From Porphyromonadaceae bacterium UBA7572 (GTDB lineage: Bacteria; Bacteroidota; Bacteroidia; Bacteroidales; Muribaculaceae), in contig DLLC01000012.1 in NCBI GenBank assembly GCA_002476625.1, forward strand, positions 1-6,888: a stretch of DNA of 6,888 bases. Reading direction: 5' to 3'. A program made the position numbers and the translations under genes. Within the stretch, counting starts at the first letter, position 1; each line of letters opens with the position of its first letter. The notes under the pieces were generated by a model. The model was not told the origin of the DNA. It saw nothing but the letters and a program-made list of their open reading frames with translations, and did not search any database. This document shows, one piece after another, positions 1 through 5,822 of the stretch.

Positions 1-554
1 CTAATTTTTTTTGTTTAGAAAAATTTTACCGGACAGCAATACTAAAATTTCTAAGTATCCAAGCCTATTTAAAAAACTCTGGTTATAATATTGAAAATGT
101 AACGCGACACAACTACCAAGACGTATACACATTCTCGCACAATGGCGACAGAATCACAACACCTATCTCCCTATACTACGATAGAGAGGGCATATTTAAA
201 TGCGTAACACTTCCGCATGGTCCCAACAACGAGGCTTTGCAGCAGTGTGTAAACAGCACCCTGCAGCTGCCTGAGAGTATCAGCTACTCTCCCTCGTGCG
301 AAACTTTGAAAATGCTCTATCAACTGATGCGCTCGGCTTGCAATGAGTCTGGTGTAACAATCACAAACATTGATGAGCAGCTTCAGCAATATTACGTCAC
401 ATATAATTTAATAACCGACGCAAGATTCGCTTGCATCCAGTTTTATATCACAAACGACAAACTCACAAAAGCCCTTCCTAAATCAGAACAAGGGAAAAAT
501 GATAAAAAATTATCACAACTTGTGAAACTCATAAAAGAAACATATACCGTATAA
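1..554 (+). CDS. C-terminal part of an unrecognised protein with a tandem duplicated domain (5' truncated)
   Basis: The reading frame is open from base 3 to the TAA at 552-554 with no stop, giving about 183 visible residues; the true start lies left of the window. A TTG at 237 could be called as a start, but the protein-like sequence upstream makes that wrong. I do not recognise the family. Two stretches of about 60 residues (75-251 and 345-524) share a pattern: a G-x-x-I-x-N segment, then a run with Y/F alternation (HNYQDVYTF against QLQQYYVTY), a strand ending in SLYYD or QFYIT, and a closing helix with Q-x-x-V. This suggests two copies of one alpha/beta domain. No catalytic motif is visible. 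The next gene starts 23 bases downstream on the same strand, so the two are probably co-transcribed. Such paired C-terminal modules can follow an ATPase or nuclease domain in larger proteins, but that part is not visible here. Base use is AT-richer than in the minus-strand genes. Confidence 0.75.
   Translation, partial: NFFCLEKFYRTAILKFLSIQAYLKNSGYNIENVTRHNYQDVYTFSHNGDRITTPISLYYDREGIFKCVTLPHGPNNEALQQCVNSTLQLPESISYSPSCETLKMLYQLMRSACNESGVTITNIDEQLQQYYVTYNLITDARFACIQFYITNDKLTKALPKSEQGKNDKKLSQLVKLIKETYTV
75..251 (+). repeat. First copy of duplicated protein domain
   Basis: Encodes about 59 residues beginning NSGYNIENV and ending LQQCV. It aligns with the segment at 345-524 nearly without gaps, sharing S-G-x-x-I-x-N at the start, an aromatic core (VYTF / VTYN), a conserved strand before the turn (SLYYDREG / QFYITNDK) and a terminal helix. 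Similarity is at protein level only; the DNA does not look duplicated, so the duplication is old. Confidence 0.45.
345..524 (+). repeat. Second copy of duplicated protein domain
   Basis: Encodes about 60 residues beginning ESGVTITNI and ending LSQLV, the partner of the copy at 75-251. A helical stretch (SCETLKMLYQLMRSAC) leads into it, much as a helix (ILKFLSIQAYLK) leads into the first copy, so the repeating unit probably includes that leading helix. Confidence 0.45.
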
Positions 555-577
555 CAACTCCATACAGCATTCATATT

Positions 578-2218
578 ATGTCATTTAAAAAAGTAAGCCA
601 ACTCAGAAAAAGTGGCCAACTGGCCCAAGCCTACGATATGGCTATCAACGATTTGGAGCAAGAGAAGAACAACTGGACCTATTCAGCCCTATTCTATGTG
701 CTGAACGATTTATGCAAGAACGCTCTTGACACCGATGATAACGACTCCGCAGCAAAGTACTTATCTGATATGGACAATATCCTTCCAAACCTCGACGATG
801 CACAAGGAATAGCTCAAAAATGTATCTCATCATTGCACAATCGGCTGGTTCCCCATATCAAAGAAATAAGAGAAGCCGACAAGATGTCGAAAGACCCTAC
901 TTTGGTAAAAAATGCCTACGGCACCATTAACGATATTTATCAGAATGGTGAATTAGACGGCAGCCTTCACACCACATTCGGATGGATTATCTACCGATAT
1001 GCGAAGCAGATGCTCGAAACTGGGGATATTCAAGCCATAAAGAAAGCATTGAAAACCTACATAAGCCTATCAGTGGAGCGGCCATCGATTCTTCATTCTT
1101 GCATATTGCGGGTTGCAATTAATCTGAAGCAAAAACATAAAACAGAGTTTAAGTTCACCAATTTTTTCTCCCTATGGGGTATGGGCAACCTCATGGAAGA
1201 AGACTGGGTGCAAGGGGAAAAAGAAGATGGCACAAAGTTCAATTCCACGGTAGAACAGGCTATCTGCAAGTTTGCGGCAGAACTGAAAGACGACAACATA
1301 ACCTCTGTCCCTAAGGAGTTTACCGATATTCTCAACAAAGCCATTGAGCGCTACCACAAACCATTATACAGCCATTACAAGGCCAGAATACTTGCGGCTT
1401 CAGGCCACAGCGATGAGGCCCTTGACCTCTACAGAAAGTTAATAGCCAAAATGGGACAACCATACCTCTGGAACGATATTGCAGAACTGCTTGACGACCA
1501 TAAGCTAAGAAAAGCGGCTATATGCAAATACATATTAGCACAGAACGACAAACGCTACCTTGGCAACACACACTTGAAACTTGCAGAAATTCTTATTAAA
1601 GAAAAGCAATTTGCAGAAGCGCTGTGCGAATTAAAAACAAGTAGCTCTATCTGGAAAACAAATGGTTTTCACGTAAAGCCAGAACTTGGATACCTTCTTC
1701 AGCAGATTCCTGCCAATACCGTTGCGACTACCAACAACAGAATGCTCTACACACGATGCTCGCAAAGCATTGACGATTTCATTTTTGCAGACTGTCCATC
1801 CGTTTTCCTTGTGCTCTCAAGCGTCTTTACCAATAAGAGCAAGAAACTTATCGCACAATTCACCAGCAGTAGCAACAACGGCAGATTAACAATCAATGCA
1901 CACCAATTGAGAAGTGACAAAAAAAATGGCTACCATCGATTCTATACAGGAAGAATTATCCAGTGCGATGGCAAAAAGAAGATTGTAGGGCTAAACACTG
2001 CCTCTGAACAAGAAGTGATCAACGGATTTCCCCTGAAAGTTATAGAAAACACCATTAAAGTCATCAAAAAGACCCCCGAAAAGAAATACGGCTTTGTGGA
2101 AAACTGTTATATCCATGACAAACTCCTTCAAGATGTATCTGATGGAGACACAGTAAAAGTCTATGCCCAGCAGAATTCTGACGGAAAGCAGCAAGCTGTA
2201 GCTATTGAAAAACTATGA
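578..2218 (+). CDS. Helical-repeat (TPR-like) protein with C-terminal cold-shock/OB-like domain
   Basis: 546 residues starting at ATG 578; no clear Shine-Dalgarno, as is usual in Bacteroidota. No signal peptide or membrane segment, so probably cytoplasmic. Residues 1-100 and about 255-365 are helical repeats of TPR type, for example residues 264-290 (HYKARILAASGHSDEALDLY) and 331-355 (THLKLAEILIKEKQFAEALC). The segment FFSLWGMGNLMEEDW near 196-210 is typical of a TPR family I recall from Bacteroidota and Firmicutes. Residues about 400-470 are strand-rich and may be a first OB-like domain. Residues about 493-546 resemble a cold-shock domain: KKYGFV matches RNP1 style, CYIHDKLL matches RNP2 style, and DGDTVKVYA is the following strand. 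A role in binding RNA or DNA and holding partner proteins is inferred. It is the last gene of its operon, followed at once by a strong terminator. It may be the partner subunit of a conflict system of the kind called TOTE in the literature; that assignment is from memory and unverified. Confidence 0.9.
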   Translation: MSFKKVSQLRKSGQLAQAYDMAINDLEQEKNNWTYSALFYVLNDLCKNALDTDDNDSAAKYLSDMDNILPNLDDAQGIAQKCISSLHNRLVPHIKEIREADKMSKDPTLVKNAYGTINDIYQNGELDGSLHTTFGWIIYRYAKQMLETGDIQAIKKALKTYISLSVERPSILHSCILRVAINLKQKHKTEFKFTNFFSLWGMGNLMEEDWVQGEKEDGTKFNSTVEQAICKFAAELKDDNITSVPKEFTDILNKAIERYHKPLYSHYKARILAASGHSDEALDLYRKLIAKMGQPYLWNDIAELLDDHKLRKAAICKYILAQNDKRYLGNTHLKLAEILIKEKQFAEALCELKTSSSIWKTNGFHVKPELGYLLQQIPANTVATTNNRMLYTRCSQSIDDFIFADCPSVFLVLSSVFTNKSKKLIAQFTSSSNNGRLTINAHQLRSDKKNGYHRFYTGRIIQCDGKKKIVGLNTASEQEVINGFPLKVIENTIKVIKKTPEKKYGFVENCYIHDKLLQDVSDGDTVKVYAQQNSDGKQQAVAIEKL

Positions 2219-2240
2219 TAGTATGAATAATTGTAGAAAT

Positions 2241-2276
2241 GCGCCGAAGAGCCGTATAGGCCTTTTGGCGCTTTTT
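2241..2276 (+). terminator. Intrinsic terminator of the plus-strand operon
   Basis: Bases 2241-2253 pair with 2259-2271 (12 of 13 positions pair, two as G-U; one A/C mismatch), loop gtata, followed by TTTTT at 2272-2276. It sits 23 bases after the stop of the TPR-OB gene. The minus-strand gene from the right ends at 2309. In that direction the hairpin lacks a strong T run, so it mainly serves the plus strand. Confidence 0.85.
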
Positions 2277-2308
2277 GATATTTCTACTCTACATATAGCT
2301 ACGAATGG

Positions 2309-3007
2309 TTAGGAGAGGACCATGTTGATGAGGGCGGTCACATCGCTCACGTCCACAGTGCCGTTGCCGTCGATGTCGGCATCGTCACGCATAACATCTA
2401 CCGCTAATATCATGTTGATCAGCGCTGTCACATCACTCACGTCGCGCACACCATCACCGTTCACATCACCAGCCACCTTGCCCGACGTTTCGCTCGCAGT
2501 AAGCAAAATCTCATGCACGGCTCCAGTGCTGTTCACATCGGCCAATGGAGCAGAAATGCGCATAGAGAGCATCTGCGCACCATCTGGCACAGCTATGTAG
2601 TCGGTGAACTCCTGCTGATAAAGAGGCGCTGTGTAGGCATGTCGCACGCTCACCAAAGAGGTGCCTTGCTCATCAATCAGCTCAAGCATGGGTGAAGCCT
2701 TTGTAATGCTGTACTTGGCCTGTGCATAGTCCTTGGCCAAAATCCTCACCTGCACTTTCACATACTTCACGCCTTTGGCGCTGAACAGTGGCGACACCAA
2801 CTTGTATTTGCCATATAGGTTCACCTTGTTTCCACAAATGTAATCGCTGCTGAGGGTCACGCCAGTGCGTGTATAGTTCCAGCCATCAAAGCTATTGAGA
2901 TTAAATTCTGCCAATTTCTGCGCATTGCAGCCTAACGCTATCGCAAGAAAAGCGACACATACAGCCATTATTCGCAAGCAAGAGTGATATAAGAATGTAA
3001 TTGCCAT
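2309..3007 (-). CDS. Secreted protein with C-terminal dockerin-like double repeat
   Basis: 232 residues. The N-terminus (about 1-30) is a signal peptide: a short polar/basic lead, the hydrophobic core MAVCVAFLAIALG and a probable cleavage near CNAQ/KLAEF, a Bacteroidales-like ending. Met14 is an alternative start that would keep the signal peptide. Residues 31-172 are a strand-rich region I do not recognise, possibly a carbohydrate-binding-like or beta-sandwich domain (FDGWNYTRTGVTLSS, KYVKVQVRIL). The C-terminus holds two calcium-loop repeats: DVNGDGVRDVSD (181-192) and DIDGNGTVDVSD (211-222), each followed by VTALINM(I/V)L. Asp/Asn ligands are at 181, 183, 185, 189, 192 and at 211, 213, 215, 219, 222. 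This is the dockerin type I pattern. In Bacteroidales such domains are common at the ends of exported proteins without a cellulosome; no cohesin partner or enzyme domain is visible here. The gene is monocistronic, with its own promoter at 3037-3044. Confidence 0.85.
   Translation of the reverse strand: MAITFLYHSCLRIMAVCVAFLAIALGCNAQKLAEFNLNSFDGWNYTRTGVTLSSDYICGNKVNLYGKYKLVSPLFSAKGVKYVKVQVRILAKDYAQAKYSITKASPMLELIDEQGTSLVSVRHAYTAPLYQQEFTDYIAVPDGAQMLSMRISAPLADVNSTGAVHEILLTASETSGKVAGDVNGDGVRDVSDVTALINMILAVDVMRDDADIDGNGTVDVSDVTALINMVLS
2312..2470 (-). repeat. Two dockerin-type calcium-binding repeats
   Basis: The two copies (about 2405-2470 and 2312-2377) encode almost the same peptide: D-x-N/D-G-D/N-G-x-x-D-V-S-D followed by VTALINM and a short hydrophobic end. 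The DNA of both is also alike (both carry atgttgat and gtcacatc on the plus strand). The pair forms one dockerin fold, two F-hand-like loops with a helix each. Confidence 0.8.
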
Positions 3008-3036
3008 AAGATATGGTTAGTATAAATTAAGCACCA

Positions 3037-3044
3037 CAAAAATA
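3037..3044 (-). promoter_or_regulatory. Candidate -7 promoter element of the dockerin-protein gene
   Basis: On the minus strand this reads TATTTTTG, a full match to the Bacteroides -7 consensus TAnnTTTG. It lies 30 bases before the start codon, giving a leader of roughly 20-25 nt. No -33 TTTG is found at the usual 19-20 base distance; the nearest TTGs are at 12 and 25 bases. The element is therefore plausible but not secure. Confidence 0.4.
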
Positions 3045-3170
3045 ACACTATTTTTTCAATGAAGCCCGACAATGAAAGCAAAAACAATAAACATAATGAA
3101 ATTTTACATTTCACATCAAAAGCCCCAAGTAATCACCAACAGTCTGGGCCCTACCATCGTGTGGCGGTAA

Positions 3171-3210
3171 AAAGAAAAAAGTGGCAGAAGCCTAAATGCT
3201 CCTGCCACTT
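3171..3210 (-). terminator. Intrinsic terminator of the tRNA operon
   Basis: On the minus strand, AAGTGGCAG (3210-3202) pairs perfectly with CTGCCACTT (3187-3179), and an inner AGC/GCT pair extends the stem. It is followed by TTTTTTCTTTTT. It begins only 2 bases past the CCA of tRNA-Leu, so it closes the Gly-Gly-Leu transcript. The remaining intergenic stretch (3008-3170) shows nothing further apart from the candidate -7 site at 3037-3044. Confidence 0.85.
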
Positions 3211-3212
3211 AA

Positions 3213-3299
3213 TGGTGTCCAAGATGAGACTCGAACTCACACGAACCAATGTTCACTACCCCCTCAAAGTAGCGCGTCTACCAATTCCGCCACCTGGAC
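3213..3299 (-). tRNA. tRNA-Leu (anticodon GAG)
   Basis: 87 nt including an encoded CCA (TGG on the plus strand at 3213-3215). The acceptor stem GTCCAGG pairs with CTTGGAC with one G-U. The D-arm region TGGCGGAATTGGTAGAC is typical of tRNA-Leu. The anticodon stem CTACT/GGTAG encloses loop TTGAGGG with anticodon GAG at 3263-3265. A long variable arm (class II) and TTCGAGT in the T loop complete it. It reads leucine codons CUC and CUU. It is last in a three-tRNA transcript and starts 5 bases after tRNA-Gly. Confidence 0.95.
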
Positions 3300-3304
3300 A
3301 TTTG

Positions 3305-3377
<73 letters not shown>

Positions 3378-3425
3378 ATTTTTCAAAACGCACACCATAA
3401 AAGATGCACATATCTAAAAGAACTC

Positions 3426-3501
<76 letters not shown>

Positions 3502-3541
3502 ATTTCGCCTCAAAAGAGCATTGCTCTCTCGTTTGCGGGTA

Positions 3542-3572
3542 CAAAATTAATAGTTTTAATTGACTTTGCAAA
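3542..3572 (-). promoter_or_regulatory. Promoter of the tRNA operon
   Basis: On the minus strand: -33 element TTTG (3572-3569), a spacer of exactly 19 bases, then TAATTTTG (3549-3542), a full match to TAnnTTTG. Transcription would start near 3535, leaving a short leader of about 34 nt. That leader contains a small hairpin (agagc/gctct at 3515-3527), possibly relevant to 5' processing. Confidence 0.8.
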
Positions 3573-3582
3573 ATATTTTGGC

Positions 3583-3608
3583 GAAAATGTGCCGAATGCG
3601 GCATTTTT
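3583..3608 (-). terminator. Probable terminator after folE
   Basis: Perfect 5-bp stem TGCCG/CGGCA (3590-3594 with 3599-3603) around a 4-base loop, flanked by AAAAT and ATTTT runs that can extend it. It begins a few bases after the folE stop. The T run is better on the plus strand (TTTTT at 3604-3608) than on the minus strand (CATTTTCG), so termination of folE may be partial. It lies only about 10 bases above the tRNA promoter. Confidence 0.5.
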
Positions 3609-3612
3609 CACT

Positions 3613-4197
3613 TCACTTCAGAAGTTCAAAAAACTCACTTCGCAACGCAGCATTCTCGAATTCGCCACAATAGTCCACGGTGACGGTGGTGGTTTCCTGC
3701 TTCTCCACCCCCCTCATCTTCATGCACAAATGAGCCGCCTCACAGCGCACAATCACGCCCTTATTGGGCATCGACCGGGCAAGGGCACTACACACTTCCG
3801 AGGTGAGGCGTTCCTGCACCTGCAGCCGGCGCGCATACACGTCCACCATGCGGGCGAGCTTGCTCAGCCCCACTATTTTTCCATCGGGCACATAGGCTAT
3901 CGACAACTTCCCAAAGAAAGGAAGAATGTGGTGCTCGCACAGTGAATAGAACTCTATATCCTTCACAATCACCATCTTCGACCCCGGATGCTCAAACACA
4001 GCCGCCTTAATGACAGATTCCCCAGACTGGCCATAGCCAACAGTATTCTCAAGTAGTGCCTTTGCTGCGCGCATAGGCGTTTTCTTCAGTCCCTCTCTTT
4101 CGGGATCCTCGCCAATAAGCTCAAGGATGGCTTTATAGTGGTCCGCAATTTTATGAATTAATTCTTGATTGGAAAGTTTATCGTTATTATTCATCAT
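3613..4197 (-). CDS. folE: GTP cyclohydrolase I
   Basis: 194 residues, full length for the type I family. It converts GTP to 7,8-dihydroneopterin triphosphate and formate in the cytoplasm, the first step of tetrahydrofolate synthesis and a source for queuosine precursors. The N-terminal helical part contains DPEREGLKKTPMRAAKA (31-47). The core motif SLCEHHILPFFGK (85-97) supplies zinc ligands Cys87 and His90 plus catalytic-site His89; AAHLCMKMRGV (154-164) supplies His156 and the third zinc ligand Cys158. LSKLAR (111-116) and QERLT (128-132) are also family signatures. All expected active-site residues are present. The start MMNN at 4197 is preceded by TTAAAAGA, a weak A-rich binding site. 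It follows the SPOR gene by 53 bases with no convincing promoter between, so read-through from upstream is likely. Confidence 0.97.
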   Translation of the reverse strand: MMNNNDKLSNQELIHKIADHYKAILELIGEDPEREGLKKTPMRAAKALLENTVGYGQSGESVIKAAVFEHPGSKMVIVKDIEFYSLCEHHILPFFGKLSIAYVPDGKIVGLSKLARMVDVYARRLQVQERLTSEVCSALARSMPNKGVIVRCEAAHLCMKMRGVEKQETTTVTVDYCGEFENAALRSEFFELLK

Positions 4198-4227
4198 TCT
4201 TTTAATACAATTCTAAACAAGGTCAGC

Positions 4228-4252
4228 AACTGGCTTGGCCGCAGTTTTTTTT
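4228..4252 (+). terminator. Possible plus-strand terminator between folE and the SPOR gene
   Basis: On the plus strand, AACT-GGC (4228-4234) pairs with GCC (4238-4240) and AGTT (4243-4246), leaving a two-base bulge, and eight T follow (4245-4252). No plus-strand gene needs it, so if real it would stop antisense transcripts before they enter the SPOR gene. The short bulged stem keeps confidence low. Confidence 0.25.
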
Positions 4253-4841
4253 ATTTAAACTTATTCACCTTGTCGGTCACAATCACCACATCTGCGCGCA
4301 TTTCTGGAAATGAGCGTTTTATGAGCCGCGCCAGCGACTTAGCCTCAGCGTAGGTTTTGAAGTCGCCGAATCTCAAACGCCAGCGTGGCGCCACATACGA
4401 CATGTATGCGCGGTACTGCGGATATTTTAATGCTATTTTCTTTGCCCGCCGCTGAGCCAGCGAGCGCCCGTTTTTTGCGGAAGTGAAAAGTACCTGTACA
4501 CGGTAGCCCGTGTACCGCCCCACCACAGCCGTGCCCGACATCGTTCCCTTAGCCGTAACGGCAGTCCCCTGTCTCGACATCTTCGGCTTCGCCGTGGAGG
4601 AGTTCTTGTGACGCAGCCCTTTGGCCGAGTGATCTGACGCCGCAGGCGCTGTGACACCTGTATGGGCAGGGGCCGCCGCTTGTGGTGTTTTCTTCGATGT
4701 CATTGCCGAGCTGCTTCTGCTTGATAGCCCTTTCGGCGCATTCACACTCACTTGTGCCACAGATGCGGCGAAGGCAGACATTGTCAGCAGCACCGCCGAC
4801 ACAAAAGCACGGCAAAAAACTCCGTTGCCAAACTTTTTCAT
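4251..4841 (-). CDS. Secreted SPOR-domain protein (probable peptidoglycan-binding)
   Basis: 196 residues from ATG 4841. This start is chosen because AAAGGA lies 7 bases upstream and the protein then opens with a normal signal peptide: MKKFGNGVFCRAF, the hydrophobic stretch VSAVLLTMSAFAA and cleavage near SVA/Q (residue 29). The frame is open up to ATG 4949, but that would put a second hydrophobic stretch in front and would run through the promoter. Residues 30-105 are a low-complexity Ala/Ser/Thr/Lys/Pro linker without predicted structure. Residues about 112-190 form a SPOR domain: GYRVQVLFTSAKNGRS, the helix AQRRAKKIAL, PRWRLRFGDFKTYAEAKSLARLIKRSFPEMRADVVIV, the beta-alpha-beta repeat with the typical R-x-G-D/x-F centre. 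SPOR domains bind denuded glycan strands at the division septum, so the protein probably sits in the periplasm attached to the cell wall. It has its own promoter, and folE follows 53 bases downstream. Confidence 0.88.
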   Translation of the reverse strand: MKKFGNGVFCRAFVSAVLLTMSAFAASVAQVSVNAPKGLSSRSSSAMTSKKTPQAAAPAHTGVTAPAASDHSAKGLRHKNSSTAKPKMSRQGTAVTAKGTMSGTAVVGRYTGYRVQVLFTSAKNGRSLAQRRAKKIALKYPQYRAYMSYVAPRWRLRFGDFKTYAEAKSLARLIKRSFPEMRADVVIVTDKVNKFK

Positions 4842-4885
4842 AGCCATATCCTTTAAAAAGTTTACAAAAAGCGTTAAAACAAAAC

Positions 4886-4922
4886 TGGCTACAAAGATAG
4901 TAAAATTTATCATTGTAGCCAA
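4886..4922 (-). promoter_or_regulatory. Promoter of the SPOR gene overlaid by an inverted repeat
   Basis: On the minus strand: -33 TTGG (4922-4919), a 19-base spacer, then TATCTTTG (4899-4892), a full match to TAnnTTTG. Transcription would start near 4885, about 44 bases before the start codon. Half-sites TGGCTACAAAGATA (4886-4899) and TATCATTGTAGCCA (4908-4921) are an inverted repeat (13 of 14 match) around an 8-base spacer, so each arm covers one promoter element. This could be an operator. Alternatively, in transcripts reading out of tpiA it could fold into a stem followed by GTTTTGTTTT and act as a terminator. Confidence 0.65.
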
Positions 4923-4937
4923 TTTTTTATGTATTGA

Positions 4938-4962
4938 GTTAGGCTGCAATATGCAGCGTAAC
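4938..4962 (-). other. Hairpin in the tpiA 3' untranslated region
   Basis: GCTGCA/TGCAGC (4943-4948 with 4952-4957) around a 3-base loop, extended past one C/C mismatch by GTTA/TAAC. It starts 8 bases after the tpiA stop. No T run follows directly, so it is more likely a 3'-end stabiliser, or part of a two-hairpin end together with the repeat at 4886-4921, than a classical terminator. Confidence 0.5.
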
Positions 4963-4970
4963 CACTTTAA

Positions 4971-5729
4971 TTAGAATGCGGTAACGATTCCCATGAAGTC
5001 TGCGGCCTTGAGTGATGCGCCACCAATCAGGCCACCATCGATGTTAGGCTTTGCGAAGAGCTCAGGTGCATTGCCAGGTTTGCAGCTGCCACCATAGAGA
5101 ATGGTAGTGTCGTTGGCTACAGTCTCGCCATACTTTTCTGCGATGAATGAACGGATAAACGCGTGCACTTCCTCTGCCTGGTCGCTTGTAGCGGTCACGC
5201 CTGTGCCGATAGCCCAGATAGGCTCATAGGCAATCACGATATTGGCAAACTGCTCTGCACTGAGGTGGAAGAGGGAGTCTTTCAATTCTGCCTTGATAAA
5301 TTCCTCGTAAGTGCCAGCGTTGCGGAGCTCAAGGCTCTCACCACAGCAGAAGATGATTTTCAAGCCGTTGGCAAGTGCCAAGTCCACTTTCTCTTTCAGG
5401 ATTTCAGGAGTTTCGTGATAGTATTCACGGCGTTCGCTGTGACCAAGAATCACATAGTTTGCACCAGTTGAAGCCACCATGGCAGCGCTCACTTCACCAG
5501 TGTAGGCACCTTTTTCCTCGTTTGCGCAGTTTTCAGCAGAAAGACCCACCTTATTGATGTCGATTACGCTCTTCACCGAAGTGAGGTGAGTGAAAGGCAC
5601 GCCAATCACCACGTCACACTTCAAATCACCAGCAGCGGCCACTGCCTCATTCACTTCTTTAGCGAGCTGTACGCCCTCAGCAACTGTGGTGTTCATCTTC
5701 CAGTTGCCTGCTACAATATTTTTTCTCAT
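4971..5729 (-). CDS. tpiA: Triosephosphate isomerase
   Basis: 252 residues, the normal length for the family. It interconverts dihydroxyacetone phosphate and glyceraldehyde 3-phosphate in glycolysis and gluconeogenesis; cytoplasmic TIM-barrel dimer. Start chosen at ATG 5729 because the protein then begins MRKNIVAGNWKMN as the family does; the frame is open to 5825, but that 32-residue extension has no family counterpart and overlaps the promoter. Catalytic residues are all present: Asn9 and Lys11 (AGNWKMN), His97 (VILGHSERR), Glu169 (AYEPIWAIGTG, whose PIWAIGTG is the mobile loop 6), and the phosphate-binding YGGS (212-215) and GGLIGGASL (232-240). No Shine-Dalgarno; the leader is AT-rich. 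It has a strong promoter about 95 bases upstream and is followed by the SPOR gene, which has its own promoter. Confidence 0.98.
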   Translation of the reverse strand: MRKNIVAGNWKMNTTVAEGVQLAKEVNEAVAAAGDLKCDVVIGVPFTHLTSVKSVIDINKVGLSAENCANEEKGAYTGEVSAAMVASTGANYVILGHSERREYYHETPEILKEKVDLALANGLKIIFCCGESLELRNAGTYEEFIKAELKDSLFHLSAEQFANIVIAYEPIWAIGTGVTATSDQAEEVHAFIRSFIAEKYGETVANDTTILYGGSCKPGNAPELFAKPNIDGGLIGGASLKAADFMGIVTAF

Positions 5730-5740
5730 AGTTTGGATTA

Positions 5741-5756
5741 AATAAAATATTTTATT
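5741..5756 (-). other. Perfect AT-only palindrome in the tpiA leader
   Basis: AATAAAAT followed by ATTTTATT, a 16-bp perfect palindrome, 11 bases before the tpiA start codon. In RNA it would form only a weak A-U hairpin. It may simply reflect the unstructured A/U-rich leader favoured for translation starts in Bacteroidota. Confidence 0.4.
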
Positions 5757-5785
5757 ACAAATAGTCGTCGTTATTATATCAATAT

Positions 5786-5806
5786 GTGCGATATGCGCTA
5801 TCACAC
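5786..5806 (-). other. Hairpin in the tpiA 5' leader
   Basis: On the minus strand GTGTGATA (5806-5799) pairs with TATCGCAC (5793-5786) with one U-G, around loop GCGCA. It lies about 10 bases after the inferred transcript start. It does not match a riboswitch class I know; a 5' stabilising stem is the simplest reading. Confidence 0.4.
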
Positions 5807-5822
5807 GTGCAGAAACTTTATG

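Noticed and set aside
143..234. Thioredoxin-type redox activity of the DoxX-like protein (residues 143-234, not bases)
   Set aside because: The fold-like pattern is present but no CxxC motif is visible, so no redox function is claimed.
237..554. A separate 105-residue gene starting at TTG 237
   Set aside because: The frame is open and protein-like back to base 3, and the upstream part aligns with the downstream part as a repeated domain, so TTG 237 is internal.
2926..2940. Lipoprotein cleavage site (IALGC) in the dockerin-like protein
   Set aside because: The residue at -3 is Ala rather than Leu/Val/Ile, and a normal signal peptidase I site lies a few residues further on, so a lipoprotein call is not supported.
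4842..4949. Longer N-terminus of the SPOR protein (ATG 4949)
   Set aside because: It would contain the promoter and inverted repeat and add a second hydrophobic segment; ATG 4841 has AAAGGA at 7 bases and begins a normal signal peptide.
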